Numbered from the stretch's first letter, positions 54,907-63,152 are shown. The stretch: DNA of 64,000 nt from Exiguobacterium sp. SL-9 (GCF_004336985.1 NZ_SJUO01000004.1:62001-126000); one strand, 5' to 3'. The notes: generated by a model from the letters alone, not told the origin. Numbers and translations: made by a program.

Positions 54907-55233
54907 ATGCCACTGATTTCAAGTTGTGAAGTCGATACCGCACTGGAGATGATTACGGGAAAATGGAAACCATCGATTTTACTCGCGCTCATCAACGAAG
55001 ACACGTTACGGTTCAGCGAGTTGAAACGCTCGCTCCCGAACATCAGCCAAAAGATTTTAACGGCCCAGCTCCGCGATTTAGAAGAGCAGGACCTCATCAT
55101 CCGGACCGTCTATCCCGAAGTGCCGCCTCGTGTGGACTATCGCTTGAGCGAGTACGGGAAGACGCTCATCCCGGTGCTCGAGACGATGAACGCTTGGGGC
55201 ATTCAACACGCCGAACGTATGCGCAACAAGTAA
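54907..55233 (+). CDS. HxlR/DUF24-family transcriptional regulator (CatR/YodB-like)
   Basis: 108 residues from the ATG after GAGGAG. Winged-helix pattern SCEVDTALEMITGKWKPSILLAL, RFSELKRSLPNISQKILTAQLRDLEEQDLI and VDYRLSEYGKTL. The conserved Cys near the N-terminus (Cys6 in ISSCEVD) is the thiol sensor used by YodB, CatR and HypR. It lies divergently next to catE, so it probably represses catE in response to quinones. Confidence 0.88.
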   Translation: MPLISSCEVDTALEMITGKWKPSILLALINEDTLRFSELKRSLPNISQKILTAQLRDLEEQDLIIRTVYPEVPPRVDYRLSEYGKTLIPVLETMNAWGIQHAERMRNK

Positions 55234-55313
55234 TTGTCCACATGTGGATAACCTATTTCCGCAACTTAAACCATCACTTATCCACAGGAGGTTCACATGA
55301 TTCGTTATCCACA
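55234..55313. promoter_or_regulatory. DnaA-box cluster
   Basis: Three perfect TTATCCACA boxes (minus strand at 55251-55243; plus at 55278-55286 and 55305-55313) and a TTGTCCACA variant at 55234-55242 that abuts the first box, giving the inverted pair TTGTCCACA-TGTGGATAA. The third box lies inside the start of the S66 peptidase gene. Confidence 0.8.
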
Positions 55314-56304
55314 GTTAACCGGACATCACTTCGGTGTGACAGCCCCTTCATCTGGAGTTCCCGCTGAATTGCACAAGCTGCTCCACGAGGCCGAAGCCAC
55401 ATTCACCCGTCACGGGTTCACCCTTCAATTTGAACCCTCAGTCTGGACGCAGGACAAAGCAAAATCCGCACCGGCAGAAGTCCGGGCCGATGAGTTGACG
55501 CGCTTGTTCCATGACGAGGCCATCGATTTGATTATCCCACCATGGGGCGGCGTCTTATTGACCGAGCTATTAGACCGCATCGACTGGGCTAGCCTCCCGC
55601 CAAAGTGGATGCTCGGTTATTCGGACGTCAGCCTGTTTTTATTCGTCTACACGCTCAAGACCGGTATCGCTTCGGCACACGGGACGAACCTCATCGATTT
55701 GCGCGGCGAAGAGTGGGATGCGACGAGCTCGCGTTGGCTTGACGTCGTATCGGCGAAAGAAGGCGAGACGGTCATCCAACTTGCCTCGGAGCAGTTCCAA
55801 AAAGAGTGGCAGCATGAGAACCCGAGCCCGCACGTCTATCATTTGACCGAACCGACGGAGTGGAAATCACTCGGCGGGACAGAAGCTACCGGACGACTGC
55901 TCGGCGGCTGTATCGATGTCCTGATGCATACGATCGGCACACCGTACGGCGACGTCGCCACGTTCCAACAGACCCATTTGAACGGGGAACCGATTCTTTG
56001 GTATTTCGAGAACGCCGAGCTCGACGTCCCCGCACTCAAACGGACCCTGCTTCAAATGAAGTGGGCCGGTTGGTTCAATCATACGTCTGGCATTCTGTTC
56101 GGGCGCAGCGCGGCCCAACAACCCGTCCAAGGCTACACCGCAGAAGACGTGTATGCAGAACTGCAAGCATTACTCGACGTACCTGTCATTTACGATATCG
56201 ACTGCGGGCACGTCCCACCGCAAATGACACTCATCAACGGTGCACACGCCTCGATTCAAGTCGAAGATGGGAAAGGGACACTCATTCAAACGTTCAAGGG
56301 CTGA
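55297..56304 (+). CDS. S66-family LD-carboxypeptidase/MccF-like peptidase
   Basis: 335 residues after CAGGAGG. The nucleophile Ser lies in MLGYSDVS (residues near 109), the Glu in YFENAELD and the His in DCGHVPPQM, the Ser-Glu-His triad of the S66 family. Members cleave the L-D bond of tetrapeptides in wall recycling, or detoxify microcin-C-like peptides. The start codon lies between two DnaA boxes, so DnaA might affect its expression. Confidence 0.85.
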   Translation: MIRYPQLTGHHFGVTAPSSGVPAELHKLLHEAEATFTRHGFTLQFEPSVWTQDKAKSAPAEVRADELTRLFHDEAIDLIIPPWGGVLLTELLDRIDWASLPPKWMLGYSDVSLFLFVYTLKTGIASAHGTNLIDLRGEEWDATSSRWLDVVSAKEGETVIQLASEQFQKEWQHENPSPHVYHLTEPTEWKSLGGTEATGRLLGGCIDVLMHTIGTPYGDVATFQQTHLNGEPILWYFENAELDVPALKRTLLQMKWAGWFNHTSGILFGRSAAQQPVQGYTAEDVYAELQALLDVPVIYDIDCGHVPPQMTLINGAHASIQVEDGKGTLIQTFKG

Positions 56305-56327
56305 CACGTCAGCCCTTGATTTTTTTT
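56294..56327 (+). terminator. Terminator of the S66 peptidase gene
   Basis: TCAAGGGCTGAC / TCAGCCCTTGA stem with T8; the stem covers the stop codon. Confidence 0.85.
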
Positions 56328-57499
56328 AATAGCTCGGTCAAATGCGTCCGGTAGAATCCTACTGGGAGCTTTTCGACGGCTTCACGTATAAACGGGATTA
56401 ACTTCTCCCCACATCCATAGCTCGCCCCAATCAGCACACCTTCGAAATACACGGCCTGGTCAATCAAACTATGTGCCTTCCAATCATCCATTCCTTCCCA
56501 TAGACGGTCGAACGCCTTGTCCCCTGTTTCTTTGTCCCCTTTCATCGCATAGTAGACGCCTTTTGACATTTCAATCGCGGCGATGAATGGGTAATCTTCA
56601 GCTAGCAGTCGTTCCATTTCTTCGATGTGTCGCCCTAAGTGTTCTTCACGACGATAGTGGATGGTATAGAGAGCTTCTGACAATGCGAGTCTTACTTTTG
56701 CGACGTGATCGTTAGTGAACTGAATGTACTGTCTCGCTTTCACGAATGCTTCATCGATTCGTTGTTCGTCCTTCAAATACAGCGAACATAACGCGATAGT
56801 CCGATATACATCGTCCGCTCGATAATATGTTCTCGTCTGGTGCATATGAACGAGGGCAGCATCTAAATGACGAATTGCTCCTGACAAATCACCGTCATAC
56901 GTCAGCTCTTTCATAACGAGTAGCATCGCATATTCAATCCGGGTTCTCGAAGACATGTTTCGCACATCTAACCATTCCATCCGATCGATTTGTGCGCTTG
57001 CTTCCTCGAACTCATTCCATAAAATGTGATAAAATGCTTTTCCAACAAGCGCCATCGCTAGCTCATCTCGTTCGCCAAGTCGCTCAAATAAGGTGATGGC
57101 ACGCTCATAAAACGATAACAGTTCGGCTCGTTTGTCGCTATACCTCAATTGGTCTCCCATAATGATATAGGCACGACCTTGCCATACTGAGTTCATCTCG
57201 GGCTCTAGGTACGGAATGAGTGCTTCATGCGTGGCTTTCTCAGTCCACGGATCAAGCGTCAATTGCGCATATTCAATCTCCTCGACAATTTTCTGTAGTT
57301 CCGCCTCGCGCGGATCGACGAGCAATGACTGCACCGATACGTCCAGTCGTTTCGCAATCTCACGAAGACTGCGCATCGACGCCTCTGCCTTTCCGTTTTC
57401 AATCATACTGAGCATCGATTTTGTGATGATGCCTTCGGCCAGTTGACTTTGCGTCAACTTTTTGTCTTTTCGTAACGCTTTAATCCGTTGTCCAATCAT
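56309..57499 (-). CDS. HTH-type transcriptional regulator with TPR domain (Rgg/RNPP-like)
   Basis: 396 residues from the ATG after GGGAGGTG. An N-terminal XRE helix-turn-helix (residues 1-65: IGQRIKALRKDKKLTQSQLAEG, KSMLSMIENGKAEASM, REIAKRLDVSV). The remaining about 320 residues form a helical repeat array (for example ALYTIHYRREEHLGRHIEEME) of TPR type, the layout of RNPP/PlcR/NprR-type peptide-responsive regulators and of related non-peptide regulators. No signal-peptide gene is visible beside it. Two palindromic sites stand between it and the divergent MFS gene. Confidence 0.78.
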   Translation of the reverse strand: MIGQRIKALRKDKKLTQSQLAEGIITKSMLSMIENGKAEASMRSLREIAKRLDVSVQSLLVDPREAELQKIVEEIEYAQLTLDPWTEKATHEALIPYLEPEMNSVWQGRAYIIMGDQLRYSDKRAELLSFYERAITLFERLGERDELAMALVGKAFYHILWNEFEEASAQIDRMEWLDVRNMSSRTRIEYAMLLVMKELTYDGDLSGAIRHLDAALVHMHQTRTYYRADDVYRTIALCSLYLKDEQRIDEAFVKARQYIQFTNDHVAKVRLALSEALYTIHYRREEHLGRHIEEMERLLAEDYPFIAAIEMSKGVYYAMKGDKETGDKAFDRLWEGMDDWKAHSLIDQAVYFEGVLIGASYGCGEKLIPFIREAVEKLPVGFYRTHLTELLKKIKG

Positions 57500-57514
57500 A
57501 AGGGCACCTCCCAA

Positions 57515-57593
57515 AAGTTAAATTTAATTGAACTTATTGTTTACATTCTCGTCTGTTTCACTTACTATAAAGTTAAATCAGGTTGAACTTATT
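57515..57593. promoter_or_regulatory. Two copies of a 21-bp palindromic operator, HTH-TPR / MFS intergenic region
   Basis: Copy 1 AAGTTAAATTTAATTGAACTT (57515-57535) and copy 2 AAGTTAAATCAGGTTGAACTT (57570-57590) share AAGTTAAAT....TTGAACTTATT, are each near-palindromic, and start 55 bp apart. Their positions next to both genes suggest one operator for each divergent promoter, or joint binding of the regulator. Confidence 0.7.
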
Positions 57594-57610
57594 AGTAAAG
57601 GAGAATTGAT

Positions 57611-58876
57611 ATGACGACCACATCATCAAATTTGTATGTACTGTTGCTTGGAAAATTCATGTCGCTATTTGCATCAAGTCTCTTCACCTTCGTCGCCGGC
57701 TTGACCGTGCTGACAACATCCGGCTCGGGGCTCCAGTTCGCGCTCGTCCTACTCGCCGGTACAGTACCGCGCGTTTTATTATCACCGTTTGCTGGGGCAT
57801 TCGCCGACAAACTGGATCGCAAACGTGTGATTATCACGATGGAATCACTTAACGCTGCCTTATTTTTCTTGGCCGGGGCCGCGAGTCTCGTTTGGACATT
57901 CGGCGTCCCTGCTTTCTTGATTATCACATGTCTGCTCTCTGTCGTCTCGACTTTCTTATCGGTCACGTTATCGAGTTCGATTCCGCTCTTGTTCAATCAG
58001 AACGAACTTCAACGCGCCAACTCATTGATTCAAACTGTCATTTCCGTTTCGAGCATCGGTACACCATTGTTAGCGGGTGCCTTGTTCAAACTGTTACCAA
58101 TCTCGGCCTTCCTACTCAGTTCATCCCTCTTATTTGTTATCGCCGCTCTTGTCGCCTCTCGCCTCACGTTCCAAACACATGAACGCGTCTCTTCCGATCA
58201 ATCGACATGGGACGACGTCCGCTCCGGCTTCCGCTATTTGAAACAACAACGCGTGTTATGGACATTGACCGTTCTTGCCGCCTTGCTCAACTTCTTCTTC
58301 ATCGCCTCAGAAATCTTGTTTCCTATTGTTGCTTTACAGGAAATCGGAGTCAGTCCCCTCCAGTTCGGTTTTTTAGAGAGCATGTTCGCCGTCGGCTTTT
58401 TAGTCGCCTCGCTCGCCCATGCGTTACCGGTCTTTGCAATCAAGTATCGCCTTGCGACCGTTCGCACGTCGCTCATTGTCATGAGTTGTCTCTTTATTGT
58501 ACCGGCCATGCCCATCTATTTTGACTTCTCGGTCACGCCGGCCATCGTCTTGTTCACAAGTTTCGCTTTATTGAGCGGCTTCTTCATTCTCCGCGTCAAC
58601 ATCCCGATGCAACTGTATTTACAGACAAACACGGAACCGAGTTATCTCGGTCGCGTCATGGGCGTCCTCGAAGCACTCGCTATGGGCATCACGCCACTCG
58701 GATTTATCTTATTCGGCGCATTGAGCGAATGGGTGTCCGTCGCATACCTCTATACCATTTGCATGGTCTGTCTGCTGTCGATCACGTTATTCGCGATGCA
58801 TCGAATCCGTCATGATATCGTAGGCGAAAAAGCTGATGCGTTCGCCAATGCCGAAAGCGCGTCGGCACATCAGTGA
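57611..58876 (+). CDS. MFS transporter, DHA3-type exporter
   Basis: 421 residues, 12 helices. DHA3-type marks are GKFMSLFASSLFTF at the start, FAGAFADKLDRKRVIITME (the MFS loop) and the C-terminal FLRVNIPMQLYL-type helix, as in macrolide/tetracycline-type exporters. The final residues are charged and non-hydrophobic. AAAGGAG lies before the ATG. It is divergent from the HTH-TPR gene and likely its main target. Confidence 0.85.
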   Translation: MTTTSSNLYVLLLGKFMSLFASSLFTFVAGLTVLTTSGSGLQFALVLLAGTVPRVLLSPFAGAFADKLDRKRVIITMESLNAALFFLAGAASLVWTFGVPAFLIITCLLSVVSTFLSVTLSSSIPLLFNQNELQRANSLIQTVISVSSIGTPLLAGALFKLLPISAFLLSSSLLFVIAALVASRLTFQTHERVSSDQSTWDDVRSGFRYLKQQRVLWTLTVLAALLNFFFIASEILFPIVALQEIGVSPLQFGFLESMFAVGFLVASLAHALPVFAIKYRLATVRTSLIVMSCLFIVPAMPIYFDFSVTPAIVLFTSFALLSGFFILRVNIPMQLYLQTNTEPSYLGRVMGVLEALAMGITPLGFILFGALSEWVSVAYLYTICMVCLLSITLFAMHRIRHDIVGEKADAFANAESASAHQ

Positions 58877-58878
58877 AC

Positions 58879-58913
58879 GAAAAAAGACATCGAACGTTTC
58901 AGTTCGATGTCTT
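58879..58913. terminator. Bidirectional terminator, MFS / DUF3817
   Basis: AAGACATCGAAC / GTTCGATGTCTT stem; T-run is stronger on the minus strand, so it mainly ends the DUF3817 gene, whose 3' end it overlaps. Confidence 0.8.
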
Positions 58914-59195
58914 CTCTGTTGATGGAAGGACTCGTTTCTCTAACAAGAACGGTCCGAGCGGAATGACCGACGCCGTGACGGCGAGGACTAACACTTTGAA
59001 GCCCCAGTTGAAACGCCATGCCATATAGACAGCAGCTATCACATAAGCAACAAACAAGAATCCATGGGCCGCACCGACGATACTGACAGCCAGCGGCATA
59101 CCAGCCAAATACTTGAGTGGCATTGCAATCAATAATAAGAGCAGGAATGATGTCCCCTCTGTATAACCAAGCCATTTAAATTGAGTTGCGTTCAT
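58899..59195 (-). CDS. DUF3817 membrane protein
   Basis: 98 residues, three hydrophobic helices starting FKWLGYTEGTSFLLLLLIAMPLKY, then VGAAHGFLFVAYVIAAVYMAWRFN. This is the DUF3817 (YdzA-type) family of unknown function. Start at the ATG after AAAGGAGAACGG. Confidence 0.82.
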   Translation of the reverse strand: MNATQFKWLGYTEGTSFLLLLLIAMPLKYLAGMPLAVSIVGAAHGFLFVAYVIAAVYMAWRFNWGFKVLVLAVTASVIPLGPFLLEKRVLPSTEKTSN

Positions 59196-59277
59196 ATCCG
59201 TTCTCCTTTTCAATCGATGCTATGTTTATCGTAGCCGATAACGGTGAGCCTTGTCACAGGAGAACGTTAGAAAATCG

Positions 59278-59781
59278 TTAGGCTATTTGACGATTTGGTG
59301 AACGATGCAACACTTTCGTCTCCACGAATTTGCGTAGGAACAAGCCATCGACACCAAGTTTACCAGCGTTATAACCCGCGACGAGAATTAAGACAGAGAC
59401 GATTAACATCGTCGGGTTCGTGCTGACCGTACCTGAGAGCAAGAATGCCATGTTCATCACGAGCCCGAAGAAGGCTGCGCTGCGTGTAAGGGCACCGAGC
59501 AAGAGACCGAGACCGACTAAAAATTCACCGTATGGAATTAACACATCGAACAAAGCTGCGTTCGGAATTGCAAAGTTTTCAAGGAACGCTGCCCACCAAC
59601 CAGCAACCGCTGGGTGGTCACCCGTGGCAAGAGTCAGCGCATTATTGAGGAAACCTTCCGAAGCGAATCCACCTGTGATTTTTCCCCAACCTGCTGTGAG
59701 CCATTCATATCCGAGCCAGAGACGAAGGACTGTCAAAATACCGGTAGCGATATTATGATTCTGCCAAAATTTTGTGAACAT
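59278..59781 (-). CDS. catD: DoxX-family membrane protein (CatD-like)
   Basis: 167 residues, four helices. DoxX features are ILTVLRLWLGYEWLTAGWGKI and VAGWWAAFLENFAIPNAALF. Its relatives include B. subtilis CatD, made with the ring-cleavage enzyme CatE; here the genes are about 4.5 kb apart, so the catD symbol is tentative. ATG chosen at 59781 because the one at 59787 overlaps GGAGGAATG. A TGTGA-N6-TCACA box is upstream. Confidence 0.7.
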   Translation of the reverse strand: MFTKFWQNHNIATGILTVLRLWLGYEWLTAGWGKITGGFASEGFLNNALTLATGDHPAVAGWWAAFLENFAIPNAALFDVLIPYGEFLVGLGLLLGALTRSAAFFGLVMNMAFLLSGTVSTNPTMLIVSVLILVAGYNAGKLGVDGLFLRKFVETKVLHRSPNRQIA

Positions 59782-59819
59782 GATCATTCCTCCTTTGAAT
59801 GAGTGAATAATGACTTATA

Positions 59820-59835
59820 TGTGATTACATTCACA
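59820..59835. promoter_or_regulatory. FNR/CRP-type box upstream of the DoxX gene
   Basis: TGTGATTACATTCACA is a perfect TGTGA-N6-TCACA inverted repeat, the shape of Bacillus FNR and other CRP/FNR-family sites. It lies just downstream of a possible -10 TATATT of the minus-strand DoxX gene. Confidence 0.6.
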
Positions 59836-59938
59836 ATATACCACTCATGTTCAACTTTTCACATAGGTTAGGATAAGAGTTCACGTTTCGTTAATATGTA
59901 TGTCACAGGTCAGTCACTTTTTGGAAATCAGTCCATGA

Positions 59939-59965
59939 TAAAAGACGCCCACGCGGGACGTCTTG
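59939..59965 (-). terminator. Terminator of the PNPOx-like gene
   Basis: Minus strand AAGACGTCCCGCGTGGGCGTCTT, followed by TT. Confidence 0.7.
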
Positions 59966-59972
59966 GGTTGAT

Positions 59973-60386
59973 TTAAAGGTTTACTTCTTGAGGAGATTGA
60001 CCTTTTTTATTCATCACGCGCATCGACTGCGGTGTGATTTTTAAAATAACGAGTTTTGGATCGTCTGGACCGTCGAACCAGCCTTCAAGTTTATCGTTCC
60101 ATACTTTTTCTTTCATCGACTCATCGTCCGATACACTCGTCTCCCCTAAAATCTCAAGGTACGTGTCTCCGACACCATCGCCGTCATAGCCGATTAGAAT
60201 ATGCGTATACGGATTGTTCTTCAGTTCGTCCACTTTATCCGTGTCTTTCGAAGTCGCGGTATAGAGCGTCAAATCATCATGGAAAAAAGTCATATAGCGA
60301 CTGTGTGGCTTCCCTTTGTAAACCGTCGCCATTGTCCCAACGTTACTATGATCCAAAATCTGTTTTGCCGTTTGCATTGCATCCAT
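59973..60386 (-). CDS. Pyridoxamine 5'-phosphate oxidase-like (general stress) protein
   Basis: 137 residues from the ATG after AAGGAGG. The split-barrel flavin-binding fold shows MATVYKGKPHSRYMTFFH, LYTATSKDTDKVDELKNNP and HILIGYDGDGVGDTYLEI. This is the group of B. subtilis GSP26-type (YdaG) stress proteins, not a true PdxH. The reaction is unknown. Confidence 0.82.
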   Translation of the reverse strand: MDAMQTAKQILDHSNVGTMATVYKGKPHSRYMTFFHDDLTLYTATSKDTDKVDELKNNPYTHILIGYDGDGVGDTYLEILGETSVSDDESMKEKVWNDKLEGWFDGPDDPKLVILKITPQSMRVMNKKGQSPQEVNL

Positions 60387-60459
60387 TCTGAAAAACCTCC
60401 TTGTGGTAGTCACTCGTATATTCATTCCCCGGGGACGAGTGATTAAACACGTGGACAAC

Positions 60460-60489
60460 AAAAAACCTGCTCGCCGAAGCGAGCAGGTT
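60460..60489. terminator. Terminator between the PNPOx-like gene and csp
   Basis: AACCTGCTCGC / GCGAGCAGGTT stem with T6 on the minus strand, so it ends the csp transcript. Confidence 0.8.
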
Positions 60490-60514
60490 ATAAAATTCCT
60501 TGAGATAAGGAAGA

Positions 60515-60715
60515 TTAGATTTTTTCAACGTTAGAAGCTTGTGGTCCACGAGCTCCGTCAGTGATTTCGAAAGTTACTGCTTGGCCTTCTTCAAGTGTCT
60601 TGAAGCCGTCGCCTTGGATTGCTGAGAAGTGTACGAATACGTCGTCTCCGCCTTCCATTTCGATGAAGCCGTAACCTTTTTCTGAGTTAAACCATTTTAC
60701 TTTACCTGTGTTCAT
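60515..60715 (-). CDS. csp: Cold-shock protein (CspA family)
   Basis: 66 residues. RNP1 (KGYGFIEM) and RNP2 (VFVHFSAI) motifs of the cold-shock domain; ends ASNVEKI. Binds single-stranded RNA and DNA. The leader contains a TCTAGTA-N6-TACTAGA hairpin (60747-60766) of the kind seen in cold-shock mRNA leaders. CAGGAGGG before the ATG. Confidence 0.95.
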   Translation of the reverse strand: MNTGKVKWFNSEKGYGFIEMEGGDDVFVHFSAIQGDGFKTLEEGQAVTFEITDGARGPQASNVEKI

Positions 60716-60982
60716 AATGAACCCTCCTGAAATAAACGCTGTGCGTTCTAGTAGTGCCTTACTAGAAAAAACTGACCAATAAAAAATCACAAACCTCTAG
60801 GATTATCTTAAACGAAAAATAATCCAAAGCGTTTTGTGAATTATGTTTCCAGCTATTCTTAATTAAGCACATATAGAATATACCATGGATAAATGCTTCT
60901 GTCTACTAAATACTTCGGTTTGCTAAAAATACTTCTAAAACGGGTACATCCAATTGTAGTGAACGCTAGGAGGATGAACCAT

Positions 60983-62581
60983 ATGACCGCATACATTGAT
61001 CGCTCGAACATTGCTGCCACAATCGCCCATCACTCGAATTGGACGATGGATGAGCTATTGACGGAATCTCTCGATTGGCATGAGTCGACTCGACGTACCA
61101 CCTATCCCGAGCAAGCGAAAACTTATCTTTCCCATTTACCGATGACCGAACGCATCGTCCCGGTAACGAGTTCGTTGCCACTCGAGACGGTAGACGGAAT
61201 CGTCCGCCCAGTGTGGATGCGCCGACTCGATGCCGAGCACTTGAACTTGAGACAACGGGCGCACCATCACGTCGATGTCACTGATTATGGAGCCGTCGGG
61301 GACGGACAGACGGATTGTACACTCGCTTTCCGGCTCGCCCTCAGATCGAACCGTCACGTCCACGTACCGGCCGGCGTATACATCGTCCGCGGCATCCGTA
61401 TCCCGTCGAACTGTGTGCTCGAAGGTGCCGGCCAGCAAGAAACGATTATCAAACTTTCGGACCGAGCCCCGAAACATCGCCGGTTGCTTCGAAATATGAC
61501 ACCGTTCTCCGGAAACCATCATATCGAAGTCGCGCATGTGACGCTCGACTGGAACGTGGAGCGCCTCGGTCACGTCGCTCGCACGTCGAGTGGTGATACG
61601 GCTTCAAGTGCGTTGACGTTCGCGCACGTCAAATTCGGCTGGATTCACCACGTTACAGCGAAAAATGCGGGATTGCATGCGTTCGACATCACCTCTCCCC
61701 ATTATCATTACTTGGGAGACGGGTTACGTGCCAAAAAAGGTAGCCTCTACGTGTGGCTCGACCACTGCGAGGCGACGAACTACGGGGACGATGGCATTAC
61801 GACCCATCATAGCGACGCCATCTATATCACGAACTGCTACTGTCATCATCCTCACGGACGTACGCATGCCTATGGGTTCTCAAACTCGAACGGGATTGAA
61901 ATCGATGATGGGTCACGCCACATCACGCTCGTCAACAATATGAGTGAAGGTTGTTTCGGGGGAGTCGAAGTGAAAGCCCACGGGACGTCTTCGGCCGCTC
62001 ATGACGTCCACATATTCGGACATTTCTCGTATCATGACAATCGTTCATTCAACTTCCGCCATATCAGCCATCACTTGGCCGATGATCCGCAGTCGAAGAC
62101 GGCACGCTTCATTTCGGGGACGAATCTCGTCTCGATGGAGCCGGTCCGCTCGAAGCTTTATAAGAAGTCTTCTGCGCGTAGCCAGGTCGTATCGGCGTAT
62201 CAAGACGTGTTCATTCACGGGTTCACGGCGATTGGCAATCCTGAATACGACTATCGTGGAAATCCGGCGCTCGCCATTCAATACAAGTCCCGGAACGTCC
62301 GCCTGAAACGGATTGCGGCGAGCGGGTTTACTTCGGGCCGGGCCGATATCGAACTGTTCGGCGGAGATAACCGGACCGATCACGTCACAATTGAAGACGT
62401 CATTTGCCGTAACTCGGCCCCCATCGTGTTGAAAGTCGGCGGACAGCTGACGAACGTCATGATCCGCCGGATTGAAGGCGAACAAAAAAGTGGAGACGTA
62501 CTCATCTCCACTAGTAGCCCGCTCGAGGCTCACGACTTATTCGCTTACGGGTTCTCCGAACGCATGCGTAATGATGCTTGA
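60983..62581 (+). CDS. Right-handed beta-helix (pectate-lyase superfamily) protein without signal peptide
   Basis: 532 residues from the ATG after TAGGAGG. The first about 95 residues are polar and mostly helical, with a likely amphipathic part. From about residue 95 the Pectate_lyase_3-type start follows (DVTDYGAVGDGQTDCTLAFRLAL) and then a solenoid of parallel beta-helix rungs rich in His/Asn/Asp to the C-terminus, with segments such as DHCEATNYGDDGITTHHSDAI. The catalytic class (polysaccharide lyase, hydrolase or phage-tail-like depolymerase) is not clear. There is no signal peptide, though the substrate of such folds is usually outside the cell. Convergent with the flavodoxin gene, with which it overlaps by 37 bp. 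Confidence 0.78.
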   Translation: MTAYIDRSNIAATIAHHSNWTMDELLTESLDWHESTRRTTYPEQAKTYLSHLPMTERIVPVTSSLPLETVDGIVRPVWMRRLDAEHLNLRQRAHHHVDVTDYGAVGDGQTDCTLAFRLALRSNRHVHVPAGVYIVRGIRIPSNCVLEGAGQQETIIKLSDRAPKHRRLLRNMTPFSGNHHIEVAHVTLDWNVERLGHVARTSSGDTASSALTFAHVKFGWIHHVTAKNAGLHAFDITSPHYHYLGDGLRAKKGSLYVWLDHCEATNYGDDGITTHHSDAIYITNCYCHHPHGRTHAYGFSNSNGIEIDDGSRHITLVNNMSEGCFGGVEVKAHGTSSAAHDVHIFGHFSYHDNRSFNFRHISHHLADDPQSKTARFISGTNLVSMEPVRSKLYKKSSARSQVVSAYQDVFIHGFTAIGNPEYDYRGNPALAIQYKSRNVRLKRIAASGFTSGRADIELFGGDNRTDHVTIEDVICRNSAPIVLKVGGQLTNVMIRRIEGEQKSGDVLISTSSPLEAHDLFAYGFSERMRNDA

Positions 62582-63051
62582 GCCGACTCGACGAGTTCGT
62601 CGAGCATCGCCTCGTCTAAATTGAGCGAGCTCACCGTCTGTTTCGCCATCATGCGGACGATCGCTTTGTCGAGAAAGCCCATCCGTTCGAAGTCATAGCC
62701 GTTGCCGACGACTTCAACGAAATAGGCGTGTGTCCGCAACACTTCTCGATAAGCGTCTTCGAGTTCACGTTGCCGTTCGCCCGCGGTCGGTGTACCGGCA
62801 CAGAGATAGAGGCCGAGCGGTCGTTTGAGCAGTTGTACTTCGTTCATGTGGAGCCAAGCCTTCATCTCGTCTTGAATTTTCCCCATCCGGATCGAGCTGC
62901 CGACAATCACATGGTCAACCGTCCCCCACTCGACGTCCGGCTGTTCGACCACGTTTTGAATGTGGACGTCCCCCGGAAGCCGTTCGGCCAACAAATGGGC
63001 GACTTTCTCACTCGTACCGTAACGGGTCGAGTATGCAATTAACGTATTCAT
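62545..63051 (-). CDS. Flavodoxin-domain protein, HemG-like
   Basis: 168 residues. FMN-binding loop AYSTRYGTSEKVAHLL at the start, then VIVGSSIRMGK, and LGLYLCAGTPTAGERQRE. It resembles menaquinone-dependent protoporphyrinogen oxidase (HemG) and flavodoxins. A true HemG role is not certain, since Bacillales usually have HemY/CgoX. It overlaps the 3' end of the beta-helix gene on the other strand by 37 bp. Confidence 0.8.
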   Translation of the reverse strand: MNTLIAYSTRYGTSEKVAHLLAERLPGDVHIQNVVEQPDVEWGTVDHVIVGSSIRMGKIQDEMKAWLHMNEVQLLKRPLGLYLCAGTPTAGERQRELEDAYREVLRTHAYFVEVVGNGYDFERMGFLDKAIVRMMAKQTVSSLNLDEAMLDELVESAQASLRMRSENP

Positions 63052-63121
63052 CGCATTTCCCCCTTTCGGTCAGTCTCTACTATCTCTATTCCCGAAAGCA
63101 TTCACGTTTACTAGTGACCAC

Positions 63122-63152
63122 AAAAAAACTCGCCACGGAGGCGAGTTTTTTG
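63122..63152 (-). terminator. Terminator of the alpha-glucosidase gene
   Basis: Minus strand AAACTCGCC-TCCGT-GGCGAGTTT with a T-run. Confidence 0.85.

Noticed and set aside
55234-55313. Chromosomal origin oriC
   Set aside because: DnaA boxes are present but there is no dnaA/dnaN gene nearby, no long AT-rich unwinding region, and the boxes lie among ordinary genes.
56309-57499. Known RNPP quorum-sensing receptor with peptide gene
   Set aside because: The domain layout fits, but no short secreted-peptide gene is visible next to it, so it is reported only as RNPP-like.
60893-60982. Signal-like hydrophobic N-terminus of the beta-helix protein from 60893
   Set aside because: The upstream extension lacks a ribosome site and the strong TAGGAGG site sits just before 60983; the extension is not a typical signal peptide anyway.
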